From Marinomonas mediterranea MMB-1 (GTDB taxonomy: Bacteria; Pseudomonadota; Gammaproteobacteria; Pseudomonadales; Marinomonadaceae), in NCBI RefSeq assembly GCF_000192865.1, contig NC_015276.1, positions 992,001 to 1,056,000 on the forward strand: 64,000 nt of DNA. Reading direction: 5' to 3'. Position numbers and translations under genes: made by a program. A model generated the notes under the pieces. It was not told the DNA's origin, did no database searches, and saw nothing but the letters and a program-made list of their open reading frames with translations. Shown here piece by piece: positions 16,332 through 24,678 of this stretch (positions within the stretch are counted from its first letter, which is position 1; the number at the start of each line of letters is the position of its first letter).

Positions 16332-17708
16332 ATGCCAGCTAAAACGATGGACGAACTAGTCTCCCTTTGTAAACGCCGAGGTTTTATATTCCAAGGCAGT
16401 GAAATCTATGGCGGTATGCAAGGGGCTTACGACTATGGTCCACTAGGGACTGAGCTTAAGAACAACCTAAAGAATGCTTGGTGGCGAGCAATGGTCTACG
16501 AGCGTGATGACGTTGAAGGCCTAGACGCTGCCATCATCCAAAACAAACACGTTTACAAATACTCAGGTCACGAAGATACCTTCACTGACCCAATGGTTGA
16601 CTGTCACGAATGTAAATCACGCATGCGTGCTGACCACATGAAAGACATCAAAAAGTGTGATAATTGTGGCTCAGACAACGTAACTGAACCACGTGACTTT
16701 AACTTGATGTTTAAAACCAACGTCGGCCCGATGGTAAACGAAGACTCTTACACCTACCTTCGTCCTGAAACCGCACAAGGTATCTTTACCAACTTCAAAA
16801 ACGTTGTGGACTCTACGTCACGCGCGTTGCCATTCGGTATTGCGCAAATTGGTAAATCTTTCCGTAACGAGATTACACCACGTAACTTCATCTTCCGTGT
16901 TCGTGAATTCGAACAAATGGAATTGGAATTTTTCTGTAAGCCAGGTGAAGACGAAAAGTGGCACGATTTCTGGGTAGAAACTCGTAAGCAATGGTGGTTG
17001 GATCAAGGTCTAACAGAAGAGAATATCCAATTCGAATACGTGACAGGGGATGACTTAGCGCACTATTCAAAATCCACTGTTGATATCTTATACAAGTTCC
17101 CACATGGTTTTGAAGAGCTAGAAGGCGTAGCAAACCGCACGGATTATGACCTTGGCTCTCACACTAAAGCGCAAGAAGAATTCGATCTTTCTGCAAAAGT
17201 GAAGAAGAACGAACATTCGACTGCGAAACTAGCCGTTCGTGATTTGGAAGCCAACAAATGGGAAGTGCCTTTCTGCATCGAGCCTTCTGCTGGCCTAGAT
17301 CGTGGTATGTTGGCGATTATGACTGAAGCCTACACCGAAGAAGAGCTGGAAAATGGCTCGACTCGTACTGTGCTTAAATTCAAACCGCACCTAGCGCCGA
17401 TCAAAGTGGCGATCCTGCCGCTGAAAAAGAACAAGCCAGAGATTGTTGCGCTTGCGAAAGAGCTTAAAAATAAGCTTCAGAAGCTGGGTCTTGGTCGTAT
17501 TCTTTATGAAAACACGGGTAACGTCGGTAAAGGCTACCGTCGTCATGACGAAGTCGGCACGCCATTGTGTGTAACGGTTGACTTCGATTCGATCGAAAAA
17601 GACGACGCGCCAGTAACCGTACGTGATCGCGATACTATGGAGCAAGTGGCTATCCCTGCAGCAGAGCTTCCAGCGTACATTATTAACTACTTCGTTAATC
17701 AAGATTAG
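16332..17708 (+). CDS. glyS: Glycyl-tRNA synthetase, single-chain homodimeric type
   Basis: A 458-aa class II synthetase of the archaeal/eukaryotic/Gram-positive alpha2 kind. Motif 1 region IYGGMQGAYDYGPLGTELK is near the N-terminus, a zinc-binding insertion has CHECKSRMRADH and CDNCG, motif 2 is RNEITPRNFIFRVREFEQMELEFF in part, and motif 3 is PSAGLDRGMLAIM. The C-terminal anticodon-binding domain begins around LAPIKVAILPL. It charges tRNA-Gly. I chose the ATG at 16332, with TTAAGG nine bases before; the TTG three codons upstream is less likely. The more familiar gammaproteobacterial enzyme is the alpha2-beta2 glyQ/glyS pair, so this form is noteworthy. Confidence 0.95.
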   Translation: MPAKTMDELVSLCKRRGFIFQGSEIYGGMQGAYDYGPLGTELKNNLKNAWWRAMVYERDDVEGLDAAIIQNKHVYKYSGHEDTFTDPMVDCHECKSRMRADHMKDIKKCDNCGSDNVTEPRDFNLMFKTNVGPMVNEDSYTYLRPETAQGIFTNFKNVVDSTSRALPFGIAQIGKSFRNEITPRNFIFRVREFEQMELEFFCKPGEDEKWHDFWVETRKQWWLDQGLTEENIQFEYVTGDDLAHYSKSTVDILYKFPHGFEELEGVANRTDYDLGSHTKAQEEFDLSAKVKKNEHSTAKLAVRDLEANKWEVPFCIEPSAGLDRGMLAIMTEAYTEEELENGSTRTVLKFKPHLAPIKVAILPLKKNKPEIVALAKELKNKLQKLGLGRILYENTGNVGKGYRRHDEVGTPLCVTVDFDSIEKDDAPVTVRDRDTMEQVAIPAAELPAYIINYFVNQD

Positions 17709-17748
17709 ATTAATTAGACCCGTTCACACTGAACGACGTCCTTGATGC

Positions 17749-17783
17749 AAAGCCCTTATTCTTCATTGAATAAGGGCTTTTTG
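17749..17783 (+). terminator. Rho-independent terminator after glyS
   Basis: A 13-bp stem (17749-17761 with 17768-17780; core AAGCCCTTATTC / GAATAAGGGCTT) has a 6-nt loop and continues into T residues. Confidence 0.9.
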
Positions 17784-18001
17784 TATTAAAAAACTTAATT
17801 ATTCCAAAAACATACGTAAATCCACTTTAATAGTAGAAAACGACTGTCATAAAAGGATATACTTCTTTTGTACACATTGTGTACAATATTTAGGCAGTGT
17901 TTTAGTTTGATTTCCTCTCGAAGCCGCTTTAACAAGACTTTTTTGGACGTGAATTGGACACCCTCAAGATAAAAGAGATGAAGCCCTTTAACGGAGTATC
18001 C

Positions 18002-18523
18002 ATGTTTTCTTCTTTTCGGTACGGTTGTTATCTTATATTTACTTTCGCCATGATGCTTTGTTCTGTGTCCGCGCAAGCAGCGACCGTATCAAGAAGCACC
18101 ATCATGCCGTCGGATAACCCGACTCCGATTCTAGTCGTCGGCACAAAATACACCGAAGCGTCACTCTCTTACGCCGATATAGAGTCTTTACCTTTCTTTG
18201 ATACCAGTATGATCAAGCACTTTGATGGCCCAGAAGGGCGCTTCTCAGGCGTGTGGTTGAACGATCTACTTAAAAAATATGGGCTCTATAATGCTGAGCG
18301 CTTAAGGCTTGTCGCACATGACGGGTATGAAGTGTTTTTGAGTAAACAACAACGCGAGCAGAAACGCTACTTTCTCGCGACTCGTTTGAATGGCCATTTT
18401 CTATCGATTAATGAGCTTGGCCCTCTTATGGTCATAGTACCGGATGATGGTGGCGAAGAAGTCCGTGGGGACGTCTCGCACAGTCATTGGATTTGGGCTC
18501 TTAAACAACTTAAAGAGCAATAA
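18002..18523 (+). CDS. Periplasmic protein with molybdopterin-oxidoreductase-like fold
   Basis: A 173-aa exported protein. The ATG at 18002 has GGAG five bases upstream and begins a clean signal peptide (MFSSFRYGCYLIFTFAMMLCSVSAQA). Upstream starts would bury that signal. The mature part looks like the small oxidoreductase molybdopterin-binding (SUOX/YedY-like) fold: FDGPEGRFSGVWLNDLL, LVAHDGYEVFLS, LGPLMVIVPDD. It lacks the conserved Cys expected for Mo ligation, so it is probably a non-catalytic sensor. The diguanylate cyclase gene starts 4 bp after its stop, which suggests that it signals to that membrane protein. Confidence 0.78.
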   Translation: MFSSFRYGCYLIFTFAMMLCSVSAQAATVSRSTIMPSDNPTPILVVGTKYTEASLSYADIESLPFFDTSMIKHFDGPEGRFSGVWLNDLLKKYGLYNAERLRLVAHDGYEVFLSKQQREQKRYFLATRLNGHFLSINELGPLMVIVPDDGGEEVRGDVSHSHWIWALKQLKEQ

Positions 18524-18527
18524 GGGA

Positions 18528-19682
18528 ATGGTTAAGTTATCGCGTAGCCCCAGAGCGATGTGGGCACTTTTTATTGTATTCTTTGGAATCTGCGCAGCCT
18601 CGCTTATGTATTTCCATAGTAAGTCTCGTTCTTTATTGGGCAGTAACTTTACCGCGCTCGCGATTGATGTTGTTCAATCCCAATACGATGCGCGTACCAT
18701 CAATCAACAACAATCCTACCTAGAAAATGACTCTGAAAAATACGATGCGCTCGTGCTGACAGAGGCGCTTTATCGCCAAAACTATCGTATACCGCTTATC
18801 ATTAATAAGCTCAAAAGAAGCGCGATTGAGAAAAGCCGATACGAACCCATGGTATTGGCACTGACGCAGATCAAAGGCCAGCTTGGCGACACCATAAACC
18901 AAGTCACGGCTCACGCAAATAACACGCTTTCTAACGAAGCGTTGCTGCAAGCGCTATATCCTATTGAGCTTGAAATAGCCTGGTCTTACAGTGAAATTCA
19001 CAGTGCCGTTCAAAGAGTCTCATCGTTGGAAAAGCGCTTAACAAAAGGCCTGACCTTATTGGTTTGGGGGCTGTTTATTAGCATCATGTTGGTTATTGCC
19101 GTTTTGGTGTACGTTTTAACACGTTCGTTTAAACAGCAAGTCCTACTGGCGGCACAAAACCAGCTTGATGAACTCACAGGGCTGTACAACCGCCGCTACT
19201 TAATGAAAGAAGCGGGCAGCGCTCTCATAGAGAGTGATTCTAGTATTGGTCTTGCGATTATCGACTTAGACATGTTTAAAGTCGTAAATGACAAATATGG
19301 CCACCCAGTTGGAGACCGAGTTTTAAAGCATGTTGCGGAAATTCTTTCCTCAACCATGCAAGACGGCATTGTTGCACGGCTCGGTGGAGAGGAGTTCTGT
19401 TTGTTTTTTACTTCTCTGTGCAGTGAAAAACAGATCGAAAAGTGTGAGGAAATACGCTCTATCATAGAGAGAGCCGTGATTGAAGTTGATGATCTTAAAC
19501 TGAAAGTGACTATTAGTATCGGCTTCTGTTACCGGAAACCGAATGAGCGAGTGGTGTTCTCCCAGCTTTACAACCAAGCAGATAGAGCCTTATACCTCGC
19601 GAAACAAAACGGCCGTAACCAAGTGTCTTGGCATGGTTGTGATGGTGAACTAGAAAAGAGTCCTGTGACAGATACTGCTTGA
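18528..19682 (+). CDS. Membrane diguanylate cyclase (GGDEF domain)
   Basis: A 384-aa protein with TM1 at about 11-30, a helical periplasmic sensor at about 35-175, TM2 at about 180-205 and a GGDEF domain from about 215 to 370. The catalytic motif is GGEEF (286-290, in ARLGGEEFCLFF), and DELTGLYNRRYL opens the domain, so it should make cyclic di-GMP from two GTP. The residues where the RxxD inhibitory site normally lies read TMQD, so product inhibition may be lost. I chose the ATG at 18528, directly after the preceding stop; an open frame also extends into the previous gene but has no support. It forms an operon with the periplasmic protein upstream. Confidence 0.92.
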   Translation: MVKLSRSPRAMWALFIVFFGICAASLMYFHSKSRSLLGSNFTALAIDVVQSQYDARTINQQQSYLENDSEKYDALVLTEALYRQNYRIPLIINKLKRSAIEKSRYEPMVLALTQIKGQLGDTINQVTAHANNTLSNEALLQALYPIELEIAWSYSEIHSAVQRVSSLEKRLTKGLTLLVWGLFISIMLVIAVLVYVLTRSFKQQVLLAAQNQLDELTGLYNRRYLMKEAGSALIESDSSIGLAIIDLDMFKVVNDKYGHPVGDRVLKHVAEILSSTMQDGIVARLGGEEFCLFFTSLCSEKQIEKCEEIRSIIERAVIEVDDLKLKVTISIGFCYRKPNERVVFSQLYNQADRALYLAKQNGRNQVSWHGCDGELEKSPVTDTA

Positions 19683-19803
19683 TATCTCAGTGAAAATGGA
19701 AGATTGAGTTAGACGCAATCTTATTGATATTGAAAGATTTATTCAATAACACCCAAACAATGCTCAATAACTGCAAAATTATTAAAAACTCCTCACGGAA
19801 CGC

Positions 19804-19832
19804 TTGGCAACAGCCTAACCTATGGCTATAAT
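19804..19832 (+). promoter_or_regulatory. Sigma-70 promoter of the tRNA gene
   Basis: TTGGCA (19804-19809) and a perfect TATAAT (19827-19832) are separated by 17 bp, and the tRNA begins 15 bp further on. Confidence 0.88.
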
Positions 19833-19846
19833 AGCCGCCACTTTTA

Positions 19847-19923
19847 GGGCCTGTAGCTCAGTTGGTTAGAGCATCCGACTCATAATCGGCAGGTCCCCAG
19901 TTCAAGTCTGGGCAGGCCCACCA
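19847..19923 (+). tRNA. tRNA with CAU anticodon, probably tRNA-Ile2
   Basis: A 77-nt cloverleaf with encoded CCA. The acceptor GGGCCTG pairs with CAGGCCC, the D arm is GCTC/GAGC, and the anticodon loop CTCATAA carries CAT at 19881-19883. The T arm has loop TTCAAGT. The bottom pair of the anticodon stem (T-C) is mismatched. CAT can mean elongator Met, initiator Met or the lysidine-modified Ile2 that reads AUA. The GGGCC acceptor and TTCAAGT loop match Ile2 as I remember it better than elongator Met, and the initiator-type acceptor mismatch is absent. An AT-rich accessory island begins 420 bp downstream. Confidence 0.93.
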
Positions 19924-19931
19924 TATCAAAT

Positions 19932-19969
19932 AAAAAAGCCCATCAGGTTTCTGATGGGCTTTTTTATTT
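19932..19969 (+). terminator. Rho-independent terminator after the tRNA
   Basis: A perfect 15-bp inverted repeat (19932-19946 with 19951-19965; GCCCATCAG / CTGATGGGC core) has a 4-nt loop and flanking A and T runs. It could work in both directions. Confidence 0.93.
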
Positions 19970-20345
19970 TTCTAGTTTTGGATGTTCTAATAGTTGATCT
20001 AAGGGAGTTCATTTGAGAAATGTTAAACTCCTTAGAAAAACGTGATTAGCTCTAGTAGTTACTGAATATTTCACGATGTTTCTATGCCATTCAGAAAGAT
20101 AGAAAATGCGTAATGATAGGTGCAAGTGTTTTGGTATCATTGTGATATTTTATCTTTATTTCAGCCATATGATTGATAGTATCGAGACTAAAGATTGTCT
20201 CGAATAATATTGTTGAGGAAGGTTTTAACAGTCCTCAGTAATTAGCTTTTTTAAGCTATGAGAGATAGGCTATCATCCGGCCTCTTTCGACAGTTTCAGC
20301 TAATGATACTAATTTAGAGTAGCGTAAGAGACTAAGGAAAATAGC
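19970..20345. other. Non-coding stretch between the tRNA and the accessory island
   Basis: About 375 AT-rich bases. I see a small hairpin TAGCTT/AAGCTA at about 20242-20257 and the methyltransferase ribosome site (AAGGAAA near 20335). No integrase gene and no recognisable repeat of the tRNA 3' end is present, so integration into the tRNA is not shown. Confidence 0.5.
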
Positions 20346-21497
20346 TTGTTAACAACTACTTATACAGATAATACGATAACTAGCAAACGACCGATTATTT
20401 TTTCGTTTTTTGCAGGTGTGGGGTTTCTAGACCTTGGTTTCGAACGCTCGGGTTTTGATATAAGGTTTGTCAACGAGTTTTATAAGCCTTTCTATGATGC
20501 ATACAAGTATTCTCGCCAAAAAATGAATCAACCTGAGCCTCTGTATGAGCATCACCTTGGCAGTATAGACGAGTTCTTAGCTGGCCCTCAAAAAATACGC
20601 CTAAAGCAGTATCTAATTGACGCCAAAAAAGATGGCTTGGTTGGCTTCATTGGTGGTCCTCCTTGCCCTGATTTTTCTGTAGCAGGTAAGAACCGTGGAC
20701 GAGATGGCGATCATGGAAGGCTGACAGAATCGTATATCAATACAATTATCATGTATAAGCCTGACTTTTTTTTAGTTGAGAACGTCAAGGGTCTGATAAC
20801 TAACAAAGAACATTTAGCGTTCTATAATGAGATGAAAGATAAGCTAGTAGCTGCGGGGTATATAATAACCGATAGGTTGAGCAATAGTATTGAAGTGGGC
20901 TGTCCTCAAGATAGAGAACGAATTTTACTATTTGGTATCAAAAAATCGAAGGTTAAGCGCAGTCAAAAAGATAAATTGACACAGAATTTTAATTGGAATG
21001 CCTACCTGAAATACGATGGTTCAGCTGTTCTTAAAAAATCTTTATGGCCGACCACTACTCCGTATACGCTTGATAGTGAGTTCCCTATTCCAAACTATAT
21101 CGAGGATTTGAAAGAGTTAACTATTGAGCACTGGTTTAGAAAAAATGATGTTTATAACCACCCAAATGCAAAGCATCAGTTTAAACCTAAGTCTGGTCTG
21201 CCCAAAATGCAGAGAATTGCAGAAGGCCATGTGAGTGGTAAGTCTTTTAAACGACTACATAGGTGGAGATATTCTCCCACATCTGCCTACGGCAATAACG
21301 AAGTTCATTTGCATCCATATAAAACACGTCGTATATCGGTATCAGAAGCGCTTGCGATCCAGTCTTTACCTAAAGAATTTGAATTGCCTAATGATATGAC
21401 TTTATCGAATATGTTTAAATCCATAGGGAATGGAGTCCCATTTTTAATGTCTCAAGCCATTGCTAACACTATTAATGACTTTTTGAAAAAGCTTTGA
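20346..21497 (+). CDS. DNA (cytosine-5-)-methyltransferase
   Basis: A 383-aa C5 methylase with the motifs in order: I, FSFFAGVGFLDLGFERSGF (AdoMet binding); IV, GGPPCPDFSVAG with catalytic Cys107; VI, ENV at 145-147; VIII, QDRERILLFGI; and X, SIGNGVPFLMSQAIANTI. The target-recognition region lies about 235-320, and the target sequence is unknown. No ATG lies near the N-terminus, so the start is most likely the TTG at 20346, with AAGGAA about eight bases upstream. The gene is AT-rich and begins the accessory island. It could protect the host in a restriction-like system formed with the following genes. A solitary methylase is the alternative. Confidence 0.93.
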   Translation: MLTTTYTDNTITSKRPIIFSFFAGVGFLDLGFERSGFDIRFVNEFYKPFYDAYKYSRQKMNQPEPLYEHHLGSIDEFLAGPQKIRLKQYLIDAKKDGLVGFIGGPPCPDFSVAGKNRGRDGDHGRLTESYINTIIMYKPDFFLVENVKGLITNKEHLAFYNEMKDKLVAAGYIITDRLSNSIEVGCPQDRERILLFGIKKSKVKRSQKDKLTQNFNWNAYLKYDGSAVLKKSLWPTTTPYTLDSEFPIPNYIEDLKELTIEHWFRKNDVYNHPNAKHQFKPKSGLPKMQRIAEGHVSGKSFKRLHRWRYSPTSAYGNNEVHLHPYKTRRISVSEALAIQSLPKEFELPNDMTLSNMFKSIGNGVPFLMSQAIANTINDFLKKL

Positions 21498-21544
21498 CTA
21501 TTATATAGGATTTTAAAGCTAACACATGTTGCTTATTTCACGCC

Positions 21545-21574
21545 TTGAGACACTATGCTAGCATAGTGTAAATA
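21545..21574 (+). promoter_or_regulatory. Promoter of the DUF262 gene with a perfect 20-bp palindrome as spacer
   Basis: ACACTATGCTAGCATAGTGT (21550-21569) is a perfect palindrome centred on GCTAGC. It fills the gap between a -35-like TTGAGA (21545-21550) and a -10-like TAAATA (21569-21574). That is the position expected for a repressor operator. It begins about 50 bases after the methyltransferase stop and ends 27 before the DUF262 start. Confidence 0.7.
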
Positions 21575-21596
21575 CCTTTTAGTTATTTGGTGCCCT

Positions 21597-23549
21597 ATGA
21601 ATTTTGACGATTTGCTCAATGATATAGAACAGCTTATTAAGCTTCCGTTGAAAGCAATAACCGAAACAACAGCAGATATTACAATTCTTTCGATTGACCG
21701 AAAATCGGGTAGGTATGTTGTAAAGTCCGAAGATTCAAAACGAGAACTAAAGCGTAATATCCGTGAGTTAGAAGCAATTTATTTGGCTTTAACTAAAGAT
21801 GGATATTGCAATGTAGAGCAAGCTTTACAAGGCTCATTTACTAGTAGGCATCAACCAGAAACCATCTTTGCCAACCTTCCTTATATTCAATACTTTAAGT
21901 TTGAAAGGCGTAAACACTTAGTTCTTCGCGAGGGGGACTTTCATTCTTTAGGTGTAACGCAAGAGCTTCCCTCAAGAGAACAACGCCAAATTCGTAGGAC
22001 TTTGGCATTTAATAAAAATTTCAGTATAGGACTGTTAGCGTCCGAGCTTGATGAAACTCTGGCTAATCTAGACAATGAAATTCGATCGCTACACATTAAA
22101 CAGCCAGGTTTTCTTGTTGACACGAATATTCGTAACGTGTTAGAAAATCTTACTAAGATCAATCAGTCTATTCAATCAGCTACAGTTTCTTTTGGTGGAA
22201 GTAATAGTGAAGGAAATGATAGTTCTACCGATCTAGCTAGGGATGTAGATTTTGATATGTCAGACCTTGTAGACCTGTCTTCCTTAACTGGAGTAGACGA
22301 TGGGAGCGAATTAGATAGCGAAGAAGGTTTTGACGATGAGTTGGAAAATGAAGAAGACGATTCTGAGTTAATTGTTCCTAATATCCGGCGTCAAACACCA
22401 ACCCTTTACGCTCTATATCAACGGCTTACATACGAAGAAATCGAGATACAGCCTGATTATCAGCGCAAAGACAGAATATGGAAAGATGAAAAAAAGTCGA
22501 AGCTAATTGAGTCTATTTTAATGGGGTTACCTCTTCCCATTTTTTATTTTGGCGAGCGTAAAAATGATAATTGGGTGGTTATCGATGGACTGCAGCGTAT
22601 TACGACTGTTCAAGACTTTATGATGGGGGATTTCCCACTAAAGCTAGATAAAGACTCCCCAGTTTATGAGGCAAATGGTAAGTTTTTTACTGATTTTGAC
22701 CGAAAGTTAACTCGTTTAATTAACGAATTTGAAATCACAGCTTATGTTATTGAAATGGAAGAAGAGCCTAAAGATAGTGGAAATGTAAACCAATTTATTA
22801 TAGAACTCTTCCATCGTATAAATACTTATGGCGTAAAACTGAGTGAACAAGAGATTCGATCTGCAATTAACTTTGGTAGTAGTGTATTTTATTTGAAATT
22901 TCTTGCATCTAGTAGCACATTTATCGCAGCGACAAATAATACTGTTAATCCAAAACGTCAAAAAGACTTGAAAGTGTGTTTAAGTGGGTTAGCTTTTTTG
23001 ATTTTTGGATATAAAAATTTTAGAAGTTCAAAATATGATGATTTTCTAAATAAAACTATGAATTGGATTAATTCTCAAAACTTCCAAAAAATAACTAACG
23101 AAAATGACGAAGTTGATTATAAGTCTGAGTCACCGGCTATTGTGTCCTTGACATCCCGATTTGAATCTAGTCTAAATTATAATTTGGAGTTGTTTGGTGA
23201 AAGTGCTTTCAAAAAAAATCGGAATCAAAATAGAAAAGAACCTGTAAGTAAAACGCTTTTTGAAGTGCTCGTCACTCTATTTGCAAATATTAATGAGAAG
23301 CAAAAAGAAATTATACGAGAGAAGAAAGATAAATTTATTGATTGTTTATATGATGCTATTCAAAATGATTCAAAAGAATATGCAGAATGGATGAGTCCAG
23401 TTTATCAAAACTCAGATCGAGGTTTACATTATGCTCTTTCAACTTCGACAGGTAAGAAAGTTACGATTAACTATCGATTTGAAGCAATAATGAATATTCT
23501 GGAAGAAACTACTGGATGCATAATTAATATACAACCTATAGCTCATTAG
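21597..23549 (+). CDS. DUF262-domain protein, candidate defence effector
   Basis: A 650-aa soluble protein. Residues 1 to about 200 are an unfamiliar helical region (with EQLIKLPLKAITETTADITI near the start). An acidic low-complexity linker covers about 215-260 (DSEEGFDDELENEEDDSE). The DUF262 domain starts near 270, with IQPDYQRKDRIWKDEKKSKLIESILMG in part and the signature DGLQRITT at 330-337. In GmrSD, SspE and related defence proteins the matching DGQQR motif is needed for NTP hydrolysis or DNA cleavage; here Q is replaced by L. No HNH nuclease motif was seen in the C-terminal half. The AAA gene starts 8 bp after its stop, so the two are co-transcribed. It is probably an anti-phage or modification-sensing component. 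Confidence 0.82.
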   Translation: MNFDDLLNDIEQLIKLPLKAITETTADITILSIDRKSGRYVVKSEDSKRELKRNIRELEAIYLALTKDGYCNVEQALQGSFTSRHQPETIFANLPYIQYFKFERRKHLVLREGDFHSLGVTQELPSREQRQIRRTLAFNKNFSIGLLASELDETLANLDNEIRSLHIKQPGFLVDTNIRNVLENLTKINQSIQSATVSFGGSNSEGNDSSTDLARDVDFDMSDLVDLSSLTGVDDGSELDSEEGFDDELENEEDDSELIVPNIRRQTPTLYALYQRLTYEEIEIQPDYQRKDRIWKDEKKSKLIESILMGLPLPIFYFGERKNDNWVVIDGLQRITTVQDFMMGDFPLKLDKDSPVYEANGKFFTDFDRKLTRLINEFEITAYVIEMEEEPKDSGNVNQFIIELFHRINTYGVKLSEQEIRSAINFGSSVFYLKFLASSSTFIAATNNTVNPKRQKDLKVCLSGLAFLIFGYKNFRSSKYDDFLNKTMNWINSQNFQKITNENDEVDYKSESPAIVSLTSRFESSLNYNLELFGESAFKKNRNQNRKEPVSKTLFEVLVTLFANINEKQKEIIREKKDKFIDCLYDAIQNDSKEYAEWMSPVYQNSDRGLHYALSTSTGKKVTINYRFEAIMNILEETTGCIINIQPIAH

Positions 23550-23557
23550 GAATAAAA

Positions 23558-24667
23558 ATGATATCAAGGATAGAATTGAAGAATTTTAAATGTTACAAGC
23601 GTCAGAATTTCGACCTTGGAAGTTTAACTGTTTTTTGTGGTAATAACTCTGTAGGAAAAAGCACAGCGATTCAAGCCTTGGCTATTCCTTTTCAAAGTAA
23701 ATTTAACACTCAAGCCCAACTCAATGATAATTTAGTAGAACTCGGAACTGTAAAGGATATATTTTCTACTCATGCAGGGGAGGATGATTTTCTAAAAATT
23801 TCTTTCTTTTTTGAAGAAAATAAGTGCTCCTGGGGATTTGATAATAATATCGAACAAGGAAGTTTAAAAAATCATTTGTTGAACAAGCAAATGGAGGTAG
23901 ATTCTTCGAAATTATCAGATCATTACTTTTTAGATAAAGGTTTTCAGTTTTTAAAAGCAGAACGGTTTGGTCCGCGCTCTTATTTAGAAAATAGTCATGA
24001 TGAATCGATTCGTTACTGGCTAGGAGCCCAGGGTGAGTATGCTTATGAAGTGCTTACTGACCTAACTAACAATGGTGAACGCTTATCTCCAACTGACAAA
24101 CGAATCCTAAAAGATGATGAAGGTCCTACTATCAGACGTAATATCATCAACTGGATGGCCGAAATTTCTCCGGGGTTTAACTTTGAGTCCGACACTATCA
24201 ATAATGCGGAAATTAGCCATGCTCAATTTCAGGCGTACGGTTCACGCAAAACTAATCCTGTAAATATGGGGTTTGGTCTAAGTTATTCGTTAGGAATTGT
24301 TTGTGCGTTATTACTTACGAAGCCTGGCGGTTTAGTCGTTATCGAGAACCCAGAAGCTCACCTTCATCCAAAAGGGCAAAGTTATATAGGTCGATTAATA
24401 GCTAGGGCTGCTTTGGCTGGTGTGCAAGTAATTATAGAGACACACAGCGATCATTTGCTTAATGGTATACGAGTTGGAGCTCGATTGGATCATGACTACA
24501 ACACTGGTAGTTTTAAAGTTTACTATGTTTCTGGTGTTCAAAATAATGAAAGTAACGTCGAAGAAATAAGCATAGGAGAGAATGGCCAGTTATCTTCATG
24601 GCCAGATGGATTTTTTGATCAACAAGCTTACGATCTCAAGACATTAATGAAAGGGAAAGAAGCCTGA
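23558..24667 (+). CDS. AAA-family ATPase with DUF3696-type C-terminus
   Basis: A 369-aa SMC/OLD-like ATPase. Walker A is GNNSVGKST (28-36) after the usual opening ISRIELKNFKCYKRQNF. Walker B is LVVIENPEAHLHPKG (about 259-273), and THSDHLLNGIRVG is the switch region. The C-terminal EEISIGENGQLSSWPDGFFDQ matches the short DUF3696 domain. No TOPRIM nuclease is attached, so it likely powers or gates a partner, most plausibly the DUF262 protein encoded 8 bp upstream. An IS30-type element lies 11 bp after its stop and separates it from the unknown gene at 25773. Confidence 0.88.
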   Translation: MISRIELKNFKCYKRQNFDLGSLTVFCGNNSVGKSTAIQALAIPFQSKFNTQAQLNDNLVELGTVKDIFSTHAGEDDFLKISFFFEENKCSWGFDNNIEQGSLKNHLLNKQMEVDSSKLSDHYFLDKGFQFLKAERFGPRSYLENSHDESIRYWLGAQGEYAYEVLTDLTNNGERLSPTDKRILKDDEGPTIRRNIINWMAEISPGFNFESDTINNAEISHAQFQAYGSRKTNPVNMGFGLSYSLGIVCALLLTKPGGLVVIENPEAHLHPKGQSYIGRLIARAALAGVQVIIETHSDHLLNGIRVGARLDHDYNTGSFKVYYVSGVQNNESNVEEISIGENGQLSSWPDGFFDQQAYDLKTLMKGKEA

Positions 24668-24678
24668 ATTCAAGTTCG

